Shown in pieces: positions 1 through 30,100 of a stretch of 64,000 nucleotides of DNA. Both the position numbers and the translations under genes were made by a program. Source of the stretch: Anas platyrhynchos (lineage: Eukaryota > Chordata > Aves > Anseriformes > Anatidae); the NCBI RefSeq assembly GCF_047663525.1, contig NC_092597.1, forward strand, positions 23,376,001 through 23,440,000, read 5' to 3'. Within the stretch, counting starts at the first letter, position 1; each line of letters opens with the position of its first letter. A model generated the notes under the pieces. The model made no database searches. It was not told the DNA's origin and was given only the letters and a program-made list of their open reading frames with translations.

Positions 1-17453
<17,453 letters not shown>

Positions 17454-20400
17454 GGAAATAGCTCCTGGGGGCGGGCGGGGGGAGCAAGGACTGGAAAATG
17501 GAATTGGCTTAACCCTTAGCAAAAGGCATAGAAAACCAACTCCCAGTTACTGAAGTGATAAGGAAAAGGATCTGCTAAAAAGTGGGTTGTCTTTGTTTTG
17601 TTTCTTTTATTATTTTTTTTTGAATGAAACTTAAAGACCCATTTAAGCCACTTCCACTGAACCTGTTAGCACTTTGGTTACAATGCTATGGGCCGTTGCA
17701 GTTAGCATGAAGCTGAAGCTTATCATGATGAAAAAATGGACTTGGTTTCAGCGGAGAGAAGTCAGTGCTCTGCCTCCAGCCGTGCCATGCCGCTGGCACC
17801 AGCCGGCCGGGAGGGAACTTTCCCTTTGCCTCGCACACCTCCAGCCTCGGTTCTTGCAGCATCTCGGAAAAGCCAGGTACGGCGGGACTTTGGGGTGACT
17901 CTTGCTCATGTGTTACGCTCTCCATCCATCCAAGGACACCTGTTCTCCCTGCGATTGCAGCAGGAGGGGGGGAAAAAACATTTAAAGCACATGCAAGAGC
18001 GATTTCCCCCAGAGATGCTCCCTAAAGGAAAGAGTTTCCTATGCTGGACCAGTAACGAGGAGGCAGAGCCTTGCTTCGTGCCCAAGAGATGCAGCTGATG
18101 CCCCGAGTGCCTCAGACTGGATTTACATGAAGCAAAAGGCCTGAGTTAAGGCTCCTTCTGGTATTGCTGCAGCAACTTTCGACTAGAGCTGCTCACAGAC
18201 AGACTTTTGTGATGTGGGCAGCTCTTGCTGGATAAGTTAAGCCTTTGTTATTGTGCAGTCTATTTACATTAACTACAGAAAGTTTGTATTCTATTTTCTC
18301 AATATGTTGAATGGTATCTGCCACTTCTGAAGTCTTAGGGGCGGAGTGAATTCGGTGTCCAGGTCTGCTCGAGAGACGGGAGTGAACGGGCCCCTGCTGC
18401 CATTGTCAGAAAACACAGTTCAGTAGGTCATCCCACGCTGTCACTATGACCATGCACAAACCAGGGCATCTCAGACACACAAAAACTCAGTTAAAAAACG
18501 TATTTCACCTGGTTAAATTGCTCTGAGATGTGGTTTTGCCTGGAGAGATTGGGAGAGTGTATTTACCTGTATTATAAAATGTTCATTTTAAATATACATG
18601 CTCCAGACTGTTCAATATTTTTTCCCTGTAGCAACTGTCATGGCAAACAACTTCCACAACTGGAAAAAAAAACAACCTTAGCACTTGTTTTTACGGTTCA
18701 AATTTGCCAAGTAAGTGTCAGAGCTTTGTCAGTGCTATCCTATGATCTGTTCCTTTATCTCTGTTGAACATCGTGCGCCTTTGTGCCAAAATGGAAAGGG
18801 GAGGGGAGAAAGCGATAATCAGTTTCCTATGGAAATCTTTTTTATTTTTTTGTTCCTTCTATATCCACAAGGCAGAGACACAAGATCTGGCTCTGGGAAG
18901 GCCAGGCTGTGAGGGACATTACGGTGGTTTATGTTAACTTTTGTCCTGCACAGTTTCAGGCTCCCAGATGTGACCACAAGCGGCCCCATTGAGCTCAGTG
19001 GAAGTTTCTCTGTGTGTCAGAGCCCTGCTCCCCGGTGGGGAAGGGACTTGTGTGACCCCAGACACTCACCAGCAGCTTCCATGTCTGTAGGGAGAGGCTT
19101 TTGGGATGTGCCTGTTCCTCTGAGACCGCCCTGCATCAGCCCCACTGCTCGGGTTCCAACACCTGGCGCTTCTGGCCCTGGGTGCGCTGGGCACAGAGAC
19201 CACCAGGAGCCCCCTGGCCACTTTACCAGGCACATGGGGGAGGCTTTAGAGGAGCATTTTCCTCCAGAAGTGAGAAATAACAATTTGTATGTGAAATGTA
19301 AAATCTGGGGAAGCCTTTCAGTGGTGGGTGTGCTCCCGAATAATGCAGGGACAACACAGGCACATTTCAGCAGCCTCCTGCAGGACTTTGGAGCTTTCAC
19401 TGTGTGCTCAGCGTGGCTTGTGGCATAGCGCTGGAGGTTTTCTAGGATTTTTTTCTTCCTTTTTTTAGTTTTTGCAATGTGTCTGATTTTTTTTAGTTCC
19501 ATCTCTGATTGCATGGACTTGTGCAATAAGAGCATTGTATAAAATAGTGTTCTCTAGCCACTGAAGTCGGTCTGTCCGTCCTTGTGGGTTGGTTAGACAC
19601 GTACTTTCAGATGCAGTTTTCTAACAGAGTTGCAAACAAATTTATGCAAACTGCTGTGGAAATATTTGACTTGCTGTTCTAGTGAGAGAGGAGAAAAAAC
19701 TGCTCTAAAAATGGCCCCAGGATTCCTTCCCCGAGTGGTGTTAAGTCACTTCTGCTTTATTTTACCGAAATTTTCTTTATCTCCATGATCACAGAGGAGG
19801 TTGGACTCTGGTGTCTTGTGCATTAGCACCAAAACTAGCATCATAAATTCAAGGCTCAGAAAGCTCGTTACAGGTGGTGGCTGTGCAGAAACCCAGCCCG
19901 ACCTGGAGGCCGCAAGCTGCAGTAACCTGGCTTTGGCTCCAGGTCAGCACCCAGAATCACTGCCTCTGCCCACCAGGACTGGAGCTGGGTTTCCTCTCTG
20001 ACCAGACTTGCAGCTTTTGTTTGATAACAGGTAGTGAATCACCACCCGCTGCCAATAGATGCCTTTTGAAACAGGATTCAGATGATGGATAAAACCTTTG
20101 GTTAATCTCACCTCATCATCCCTTAAGGAAAATGGCCTCAGATGAAAAATGCAAGCCAGTCCAGCAGTACCTTTAGATAAAACAGAGAGGAGGTTATCTT
20201 CACTCGAGTATTAATTTCCTCTCCTCCCCTTTGCCTTCTCACTAATTCATAAAAGCTTTCTGCTTTCTGACGTTACCTTATAAAGGCAAATGGAAAGTCC
20301 TGCCCCACGCAATGAGAAGATAAAGGCTGGGGAGGGTGTGATCCAAGGGACGTTTTGGTTGTTTCCTTGTAGTTGCGCAGTTGAGGTGAATTGTACAGAA

Positions 20401-22107
20401 AAAAGCAAATTAATTCCCCTGCCAGGTCTGAAGTGTGCTTAATCACCATCTGTGCGGACACTAAGGAAGGGAGGAGGTAGCACTCGGCTGCAGCTTGTTG
20501 GAGGCAGCGGTGCCCCGGAGGTACATGTGGCTAATTCTTGATTTTACTTTTCTTTCTAAAACTTTATTAAAGTAGCTTTGATATGTAGCACAAATGTATG
20601 CAATCAGCCATGCCCTAGCTTAGATTACACAACTGTACTGGAATATCTTCTCATTTAGTGGTAGTCTTGGCTAGTTTTACCAGGATTTCATACATTTTTG
20701 TTACTAGTAGAGAGTCACTAGCAGGAACTTTGACTCTTTTTAATTGGTGTAGCCATACACAAGGGCCTGGCTGCTGGCAGATGATATTGATGGCCTTGTG
20801 GTTTTATATGACTGTGGTGATTTTTTTTTATTATTATTAATGTATTGAACTGAATTGCAGTGTGTATTTTGTGTTAAGCTTGTCTTAGAAGTAATCCAGT
20901 GCTATCCATTTGATTTAATTGTCAGGAATCAGCATGCGTTTGTACAGAGATGGAGAAATCTGATTGTGTGACATTTCCTCAAAGCTCTGGTTACCCATGG
21001 TCACCATGAGCAGGTTGGGGGGTAACCTTTGAGAAAGCAGTAAGCAAATCAGTTTCCCCTCCCCTAAAGGATCAACATGCTTTGAAGCGTGCAGAGGACT
21101 CCCTTCCAGGTTGAAGAATATTCAGGACTCCAGCTCAAGCAGCAAGTATTGGCATCCCCACCTTGTGCTACCTCCTAACTAGAAAAAGCATGAGGAGCAA
21201 GAAGAACCCAGCTCAGTGAAGGACTTCAGCTGTATCGCAAAACATCCGTGAGCTTTCCTAGTTCTCTAAGGTACTGGATAGGTAGGAGGAATGGAATATC
21301 ACGAATAAGCTGGTAAGCTAGAACAAGAAATAATTAGTCGCTATATAGTAGCTGATTGAGCGGTATGGTTAAGAAATTCAGTATATGTTTTTTTTATTAT
21401 GTACATGCTTGTATTTATGTTGTCTTTCTTGAATATTCAGATGAATCAAATATTTAACAGAAAGGGCGACAAAGGATTCAGATATTAAATCCTTCATATG
21501 TCCCTTTCTGGTGATTGCTAGAAATTAGGCAGTTCCTGACACGAGCACAGGAGACTCATCTCAGAGCTGAGCAACAAGCCCTGGCACACGAAGCAAAATA
21601 AGGACTCCTCCAGCAGGAGTCTTTGCCCGAGTCGCTGTTGTATTTTTAGCAATAAGTCAGGTTCCCGGAGGGGCCCTTGAATTGTGGTCTTCAGGTCTTT
21701 TCAGATTAATGAGGCTTTAAAAAGAAAATAACACGCTATTCCATAAACGTTTCGGTTCATCTTACGTTTCCTCCGGTATGCAGATATTAGAGGATCTGCA
21801 TTGGTCTCTGCTGCTGAGATGCATCCAGTTCACTCTCCCAAAGGAGGCAGCCTACTTCCTTCACTCTCGATGGAACTATTCCCCCTTCGATAGCTATGTA
21901 TGAGCATGTATGCAGTAGTGTTTAGATCTTCTTAACCTGAGATTGTATGTTAATGACCGGTGGTGTCACCTACATGCTTTAGCTTGTTAAGCATTATTCA
22001 CCTATTTTGTTACTAAAGACCTGTACTATGTATGCCCTCTTATTTCATATGTGAAACTGTAAGTTCTATTTTTGACATTTTAATAAACTTTGATTTGAAA
22101 ACTGAGG
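17454..22107 (+). other. SMAD3: SMAD3 3' untranslated region
   Basis: About 4.65 kb of non-coding sequence runs from the stop codon to just past an AATAAA at 22082. This length is close to the long SMAD3 3' UTR I know from human. No open frame here looks like protein. ATTAAA variants at 20566 and 21484 could serve as proximal poly(A) sites. AU-rich stretches (for example 20821-20850) suggest post-transcriptional control, but no specific site is claimed. The 3' limit is inferred from the hexamer only. Confidence 0.75.
22082..22087 (+). promoter_or_regulatory. SMAD3: Likely SMAD3 distal poly(A) signal
   Basis: A canonical AATAAA lies 4.6 kb after the SMAD3 stop, followed by a T/G-rich stretch (CTTTGATTTG). 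It is the best-placed plus-strand signal before the convergent AAGAB gene. Transcript ends would be needed to confirm use. Confidence 0.65.
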
Positions 22108-24560
22108 CTCATGAGCAAACAAGGATACTGTAAACGTATATCTAAGGACAGAAACTGAAAGCATTTGGAGTTTTGAAACCACACAGAATACAGAGCCAGC
22201 AGTGTCCTTAGATGTGACAATGGGCGCTTCCAGCACTGTGCACAGGCTCTCAGTTACAGGTAAGGTCATCTTCCTTTGGGCAGTTTGTTCGTGAATTTAA
22301 AGCCAGAAATAGCATTGCTTAAAAAAATGCAACGAGTTCTTTTAACTAATGGGTTTCAAAGGTGAGTAGAAGTGGAGCATTGCGGCTCAAAGGATTTATT
22401 GTTGAATTGCTGGAGAAGTCAGAGGTAGCTATCACACCTGGTCCACCTATCCCACATAAGCTGCTGCATGGCTGCATTATGTTCCTAGATTTTGACCTCC
22501 TAAGGTGTATTTTTGGCTGTTTCCCATTGCTATAACAGGTTTCTCAGGCCCATGGTCTCTGCAGCAATGCTGCTGCTGCTACTCAAGGAGAGCATCTTCA
22601 GCAATCACCGTAGCCAGAAATTAAACAGCAGCCAAACTTCACCTGGGTAGAGTCCTTTGCACCCATCCTGAGCGAGCTGGATGCCGTGGATGTGTCCCTG
22701 ATGCTGTCAGTACCAGGCAGCACCTAGAGGTGGGCCCGGGCTGTGACGTGCCGAGCAAAGCGGTTATTTCAGCAGGAGCCAGGCTGGGGAGCGAGGTATG
22801 TTCACGCTGGCACTGAGCCAGCCTCAAAGAGGGCATTCTCCAAATAGTGTTCCTGACAAAGCCAAGGCACACTATGATCTAAGTCTGTGAACTCCTAATG
22901 TTCCTCCTAGGGTTTCACTGAAATTCAGATTTTTTTGTTGTTGTTTTTCCTGACAGAGGATTTACGAGAATACTTTTTCCACTCTCTCTTCCAACAATGT
23001 GGTAATAAAAGGGTCTTGTCCAGGTTTTATAGTAGGCTTGCCAAAATGTGATGTAGTAAACCAGTTCGGAGCTGTGAGTTCTGCTAGTTGTCACCTGAAT
23101 ATATCACGGATTTCAGTATCAAAAACTGGTTTGTGCTGATAAAAGAAAGCTGGAGCAAAATACAGGTTTGATAATAAACAAAAAACCACAAAGATTTAGC
23201 ACATCCCCCCCTCAAAAAAAAAAAAAAAAAAAGTGAATCAACATTCCCTGGAGGTTTCCGTTCAGAGGAAAGTTGGGTAACCAACAGTTATCTGCCAAGG
23301 GAAGTCCTCTCACAAGTGTAATCCTAGACCTTGGTCAGGACACAAGCCCTGTTTGTAGGGCTACGTCTCACCACCAGCCCGTAACAGCAGATTGCTTACC
23401 CTGAAGCAAAGGGACTGGGGGGCTCTGATGTTAGACTTGTGATTCTGTCCAGGTTTCATTCCCTTCTCTGCGTTTCCTCCTGGAAGGGCAGGGTGTCTCC
23501 TCCCCGGGTTCTGCAGGAAGCTCCCTTGTTAGGCAGCTGGGTCCTCGCTGGCTGTTTTGTGAGGGATTGGACTTCTGTGCACGTGGAGAATTGGCTTCCC
23601 AACAGAGCGTTGTGTCTGCTAACTTTGGAGTGGGGAGGCTGCTTTCCGAGCACCGAGATAAAATCTGTCTGAAATGCACTAAATCAAATCGAAGGCCACC
23701 GGGTTAAACCAACAGCAGTGGTCTGCAGAGCATGGCTCAGGAAGAGAAAGGCGTTCTGCAAACCTTTCCTGGAGCATGGCTCCTTGCCAAAGGCAGTGCA
23801 CATGTTTGCAGGGTCACAGCTGCCTCCAGAGTGGAGCAATAGGAAGCCAACGTTACGATGCTGTTTGATTTCCTCGCTGCCTTTCACACACTGCCTGTTG
23901 GGCACGTCCCCATGCTGTTGCTCCCTTGCCACCCCTCGCGCGACAGCTCTGCACCTCCAAGGAAAACTACCCAGAGGCAGTCAAACAGGCACCGTGCAGG
24001 CTGATGGAGCCTTCAAAGTTCAACTCGTTATGCTGTGTTTTCATGAGATTCAGTTGATAATTGTGCCATGGCTAACGATGGGATTGCAATTTAATCAGTT
24101 CCGTTTAAACTAATCTTCCACAGCCTTCGGAGTGTTTGCTGTAACCTCTTAAAGTTCTCTTTGCTAACAGATGCGATCACTTTCCTTTGAGCTTTCTTAC
24201 AAAGACCACAGACGGAAACTGATCCTTCCCATTTGCACTGAAGTATCATTGTGTTCTTCTCCAGAATCAAATCCTAAAAATAATTCACTGTATATCTAAA
24301 TGCTTTTGTGACCATCTTTACCTAGGAAAAGCTGCTTCATCTAGCCACAGTGCATTACCTCAACTGTGGCACGTGACAGGACCACAGAGCTGTTGCAGAG
24401 CCTTGCTCAGCAGTGGAGTACCAACACCCGGGAAAGTCAGCTTCAAAACTGTTCCAGGGATGTAAAACCAAGACAGGAATTACTCTGCTATTGCTAAACA
24501 ATGCTACGGCATACAAAGAGAAACTAAGACGCAAAAACTTTCAGGTTTGCATTTCTACTA
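22108..24560. other. Convergent intergenic region between SMAD3 and AAGAB
   Basis: About 2.45 kb between the inferred 3' ends of two converging genes. It contains a 19-base poly(A) run at 23214-23232, which is a T run on the minus strand. Several short open frames near 23430-24110 overlap on both strands without recognisable protein content. The exact limits depend on which poly(A) sites are used. I see no gene here. Confidence 0.65.
23214..23232 (+). repeat. Poly(A)19 run
   Basis: A homopolymer of 19 A preceded by CCCCCCCTC. No retrocopy body or target-site duplication was recognised beside it. Confidence 0.9.
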
Positions 24561-27111
24561 ATGCCCCTTTTATTCATTTCTGTAATAACTATTTTGTAAA
24601 GAAAGTCTGTAGCCAGAAGCAAAGCTTCTCCAGAAAGAAAAACCTAAGTCACCAGCAAAGTAAACTTTAAAATTACAACACAATAATCTTTACGGATCGT
24701 TAAAACTAGTTCCCAGCACCTCTCAGCCACACCTCCTACCTTGATGAATAAATAGTGCTTTTTTAAAGCACAGAATCTACTAACAAGACAGACATTTACA
24801 ACAACATTTCAAAGAGTTCATAGCATGTTAGATCTGCATTAAAATACTATCTGTACAAATGTTTTGCCAATCTTAGAAGCAATAAGGATGCCTTCCCTAG
24901 GGGATGGTGGCTATCAGACCTACCTCCTACTATACCAGAGTACTTCTGATTAAATCAAGCTTGCTTGTGCTGTCACCACGTGCTCTGTGCTTTCAAATAC
25001 TTGTTCTCATCATGATCACTCCTATTTGTAGCAGGCTGAGTGTGTCCAGACTGGTAACTCTGACCCTGGAATAAGGCATCATTTGTGGGAATATCTGCTT
25101 GTACATTGTAAACAGGCAGGAAAGAATTTAAAATTTAGTTTTTATCATTTTATTCAATGTAAATAAACTATCACAGTTATATCACATGTATAAAAAATTG
25201 AATTTTATGAAGTATTCAAGTGTATTATGTTCTTCACTGTGTTCAATTAATTTACTCTGCACTTTTGCCACTTATCTGTATTGCACAACAGCTATTTAGA
25301 AAGGAAAAAAAAAACTTCAGCTACCAAGAAGCAAACAAAACTGTTCCCTACTTGGAAGGAACCACCTTTAGTTCTTTATTACAGCTCTCTGCATTGGGGA
25401 AAAAACAAACAAACAAACCAGGAGCAAATGGGAGGAGATGGCAAAGTCAGGGCAAGGCCTGGTAGATGGGAAGAGGTGGTGCGGGCAGGTGTGGTTCCTT
25501 GAACGCCTATGCATATCCCTGTAAAAGGAACATTTCTTCTTAAAAACATGTGTTTTACTGTGGCTCAGTCTGTGTACAGCTTTTGAGGCTACTAGGAAGG
25601 CATTTTTTCTATTCCTTAGCATTGAAAATACTTCAGATTTTACCCAGGACATGATTTACAGCATTCCAAGGATCCTATTATTTTCGCTTTGCTTAATCTT
25701 AAAAGAACAGGCAGCGAATGTCAAGAACCACTGTGAAAGTGCTTTCAGAATTTAAATCTGTCAAATAATTTATGGAAAGCCACTGGTTCAAGACTCACTA
25801 AATTTACTAACATGAAAAAAGAGACTCTGGAAAAGCTAATTTCAAAATTTCAAAATAAAATTGCTGAACACTGCCTATTTTCCGATTGATAAGGAAATGT
25901 TCTTGGGGAAATACCTGCCATTTCATGTGGTACATCTGACTAGTCTGGTTCTTCAGCAGGGAATCTGCTGGCTGCCTCCTTCCATTGATCTGCTGGCTGT
26001 GTCTGACAGCTGACTGTAGTAGAAAAGGAGATGTGGCACCTGCCTTTTCTCTTCTCTCTTCCTCACCAACCTTTGCCTTCCTTCTTGTTTTCCTAGAGCC
26101 ACATTTGTTTACATTCTCCAGTAAGTCTCACTATGTGACCGTGTAGAACATGGCAATATTACAGATTCTGAGGAAGAAGGAATTTTTCTAGTCCTTGATA
26201 ACATCAAGCAACAATTTGAGACTTGCACTCTGGCACCTTCTAATTAGTATACAGGTGCACAAGTCTACAATAAATGCACTAGGTGCCAGTGTGGGGTGTT
26301 TGAAATCACAGCTTCTCTCTTTAGATATTTAGGCTAGAATTCACCAGCAGGAGGTCTGCGCGTTCTCCCAGGCCTTGGAGGCCAAGCATTGCAGAAGGTT
26401 TGGGCAGGGAACTTCACCCCTGGAACAACAGCAAAAATCTGTCTTGCATTTAATCTCAAATTTAGTTTCTAGTGGAAACCCAGGGAGCGTGGCACGACAC
26501 CTGAGTTTTCACGGAAGGACCACATACTTACAAACGCAAATAGAATTCAAAGCCTATGGGCCATTTCTAATAGCTTTGGCACTCAGCAGGATTAACCTCG
26601 CAGACTTGGCATAGCAGCTCACAATAGGGCACAATTCACCAACTTTCTCTTCATGGCTCATATAAATCTGGTTTGTTTTAACTAGTAAGTCAGCTATAAA
26701 GCTACATAAAAACATCAAACAGGCCTACATCTAAAATGTTGAATTTAGAATGAAGCACTCATTTAACAACCACTAGCCATATGTAGAAAGATAACTGGTT
26801 GTAAATTTGTTTATTTAAACTCAAAAGAGGAAACAATAAAAATGTTAATTTGAAAAATGTAAACTAACTTATTATTTCCTCTAACTCCATCCGTTGTCTT
26901 CTAAAACTCTCAGAGAGAGAATGAATGCTCAGACAAAACCACTCTAACCATTAGGTGTTGTGGAATGTGTTACTTAATACAATGATTACGGAGAATCCCT
27001 TAACCAAAGAGAGAGCAATTACAGCTAAATGGGGCTATTTGCAATAAACACTCATTGCAGGAAAAGATCACTCTTTTAGGATCGCTCTGTCGCTTACGGC
27101 TACAGAAGAAC
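24561..27111 (-). other. AAGAB: AAGAB 3' untranslated region (extent inferred)
   Basis: AT-rich non-coding sequence lies downstream of the AAGAB stop on the minus strand. Minus-strand AATAAA hexamers (TTTATT as written) occur at 26810-26815, 25375-25380, 25149-25154 and 24569-24574. Any could end the transcript, and the stretch is drawn to the most distal. A short perfect hairpin (GTGCTTT TTT AAAGCAC) is at 24755-24771. No coding sequence was recognised. Confidence 0.5.
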
Positions 27112-27189
27112 TTAGTTTTCTTCGTCTGAGGAGAGACCTTCGATTTCATCTCTGTCTCCTCCAATTGCCATCCAGAATGCTTTGGCCAC
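27112..27189 (-). CDS. AAGAB: AAGAB exon 10 (C-terminus and stop)
   Basis: After the acceptor TTTGTTAG the exon encodes [20 protein letters not shown] and SDEEN, then TAA. The acidic ending SSDEE- is typical. Human ends in His where this copy has Asn. Confidence 0.95.
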   Translation of the reverse strand: MAKAFWMAIGGDRDEIEGLSSDEEN

Positions 27190-30100
27190 CTAACAAAGAA
27201 AAAATGGGAAAAATTCCCCTCAAGTGACTGAAGGTTTAGCAGTTCAGAGCTCAGAAAGGATAACTGCATTTTTAATAATTTCAGTGTGAATTTCAAAGTC
27301 TCACCTTTTCCGCGTGTAGTTTTCTTTGTTCATGTGGCAATGTTGCAGCTTTTTCTGTGGAAAAGAACATGACTTAGGCTCTCACGCTCAGGAGCAAGCA
27401 GTCAGAGAAATGCCTACAGCAGTTATTTTTAGGGGACTACAAAGAAATTTCTTTAAGATTATATAAAAGGAAGCGTATTTAGTAGGTGCTATTGCAACTT
27501 GCAAAGACCAGAAAGCCAATGCTTCTGAGCACACCGGATTTCATCTCAAATGTTTGTACCTTTGAACTGCAAGACTGGCACACAGTTGTAGAGCTAGAAT
27601 AAAGGTTCTGCTACAGTTTCTTGGATAGAAAACTGTGTAATGTTAATTCATGTTGGACTAGAACTGTGTGATAGCAGTCAGCTGAGCAATATCAATTTTC
27701 AAAAGCATTATTAAGATGATGGACAAAATAATGAAAAGATCAGCTACCTGTACAATACCTCAGGCAGCAGAATAAGGATTTGTACAACCTCCCCACCTCA
27801 CACACTGGCTTTCATGCCTTCGACTGATTAAAATAGGCAAGCTGGTAACTCTCCCCAGTACGTACCTTTCATTTCTTTCAACTTTGAAAATAACCTTTCA
27901 AAGTTCTCCAGGTCACCTTCTCTCGTGGTTAGGTTGGCTAGCTCTTGAATGTCCGTATCTAACATGGCATCTAAAATAAATGCACATAGGTTTGTTCTAG
28001 GTAAATTATTCTGTTTTGTCAGTAGGCATAAAAGCAATCTGATAAAAACAGTACTATACCATCTGCATAGCTCATTCGTACCCCCTCTCTGACCCCCCAG
28101 AGGGAAAGAAACATTTAATTTACTGATTGTTCAGAAAGACAACTTATGGCACCACTGCAGTGGTAACTAATTTGGGTATGTTATATTGCAGTAACGTTTT
28201 TGAATTCAGCCAGTATTTAAGGTTTCTTGCTTTAATATAAAATGATCCATTTAGGATGGACCCATGTAGAGCGTGCTTCCTGCTGAATGAGGCTGTAGGG
28301 TGTCAAATTGTAATTATTTTTCTCTCCAAGCTTAAACATTTATTCTTATAAAGATGTTTCTGAATAGAAAGAATACCCTCATCGGGAAATTTCACAAATT
28401 CAGATCTGAATGTCTCCAATCAGTGGTACTGCTGGCAGACCTTAGTTTCACGGGCCCTATCCTTTCTAAAGTTGGGCCCATTTTCTCTCTGAGAACACCT
28501 TAATGCCAATTAGCCTCTACTGGCGCTGGCATTTTTGCCATATTTTTAATTGAGAGCAAGCCAGGAGCTTTCTGGGAGCATTCCAGCCAGGGGTGCCTGC
28601 TCCAACACATCTGCCAAGCAGAAAAAGAGCTTACCTACGTGGTTGTCAATCTGTAAGTTGTTTGTGCTAGCTGCATCTTCTCTGTTGTCTAAATGGGACT
28701 CTTCTCTGTCTGCTGCCGAGGGATTGGACTGTCGGGAAACAAATAGATATTACAGGAACTACTGTACCCTAAAAAGCATCATCAGCACATCAAGTGCTTC
28801 CTTTTTTAACGTCAAAATCTTACTCTTTATCATAAACTGCTACCTACTGTACGCTGTGTATCATGAAAAGCCACACCTTTGCAACACTGTACATAGCTAC
28901 TACATGAAGCTTTTCTATGACAGGTTTGCTTACTTTTTTAAACAAAACCTTCAAGTGATAGTTTTTGTTTTGCACAAAATACTGCTCCTGGATATTAATG
29001 AGAAACAGCATCTCGTTCTGAAAGACAGCGAGCTCACAGCCACGAGATGACAGCTACCACGAACAACTGTTTCAGGAAGGCTTTTAAAAAAATGCAGAGA
29101 GTTTTTCAGACTTCAGAAAGCAAATTTAAAATAAATTCTGATAGGCTGTGCAGTATCCCTTGAGTAAGGAGTAAAAAAATGAAAGCCGCCACCACTACTC
29201 CCAGTGCAACAACAGGAAAGAGCAAAGAACAAGAAATAGGAATTACTGTTTACTTCTGTATCTTGGTTCTCCTCTGATCCAATGCTACAGTTCGCCCCTG
29301 CTAATGTACTGAGAAGGCCAAAACCCTGGGTCCTGTCTGGAAACAAAACAGCTGTTAGTTTGACAGAAGATGCAGTACTACTGCAAAGAGCTGCAACTGA
29401 CCAGGGGGTAGAGATTACTTTCGGAAAGACACACCCCCACCCCCATAATCCACACACAGAATACCCTATAAAGCTGTATCAGTACACTTAAAAATATATT
29501 TTAAGCAGGAACTTTTCATATTCTCTAAGTTTTGTTTGTGGGTTGTTTTTTTTTTTGGTAATTATATTAACAAATTCACTGCTAAGTAATACCAAGTTGG
29601 AAACAGGTACGTAAGCCACAAGAGATGTGGATGCACTCTTTTCTTTTTATTTGAAATCACTGCCCTGGTAGGATTTGGTCTGCCAAATGTCTTCTGATTC
29701 CAAACAAGGCAGTTTTCAAAAGACAGCTGGAGCATTTGCTGTTACTGATACTCAGCGGACCAGGTTTCACTGCCCATGGGAAGCAGCACTGAGTTTGTGG
29801 TTAAACGCAGGAAATGCATCAAGGGCTTTTGCTTATACATGTATCATCTAAATAGGAGGGCACTACAGCAATGGCAAAGGCAATTTTTAAATATCTAATA
29901 CAGAATTTGTGGAGTTCATTTGGGCTTTCCATAGTCATTAACCTACCGTGTTTTTCAATGGTATTTTATAACCCAACTTCAAAAAAAAAGTAAATTGAAA
30001 CCTGAAACAAAACAATCACCTTTTTCATCTGATAGATATGGCACAGTATTTTTAAATTAAGCTAACTGTATTTTTAAAACTTTGTTTATAAACAAAAATG

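Larger units (their letters stand above)
27190..28634 (-). other. AAGAB: AAGAB introns 7-9
   Basis: Three short introns, 27190-27304, 27355-27865 and 27971-28634, separate exons 7-10. They are AT-rich and contain no recognised feature. A plus-strand open frame starting at 28550 is mainly intron 6-7 sequence without coding character. Confidence 0.85.

Noticed and set aside
18931..19535. 165-codon plus and 172-codon minus open frames in the SMAD3 3' UTR
   Set aside because: They overlap each other on opposite strands within the long 3' UTR, have no recognisable domain and have no initiation or splice context.
28550..29050. 166-codon plus-strand open frame overlapping AAGAB exon 7 and intron 6
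   Set aside because: It is antisense to a well-supported AAGAB exon and otherwise intronic, with no recognisable protein content.
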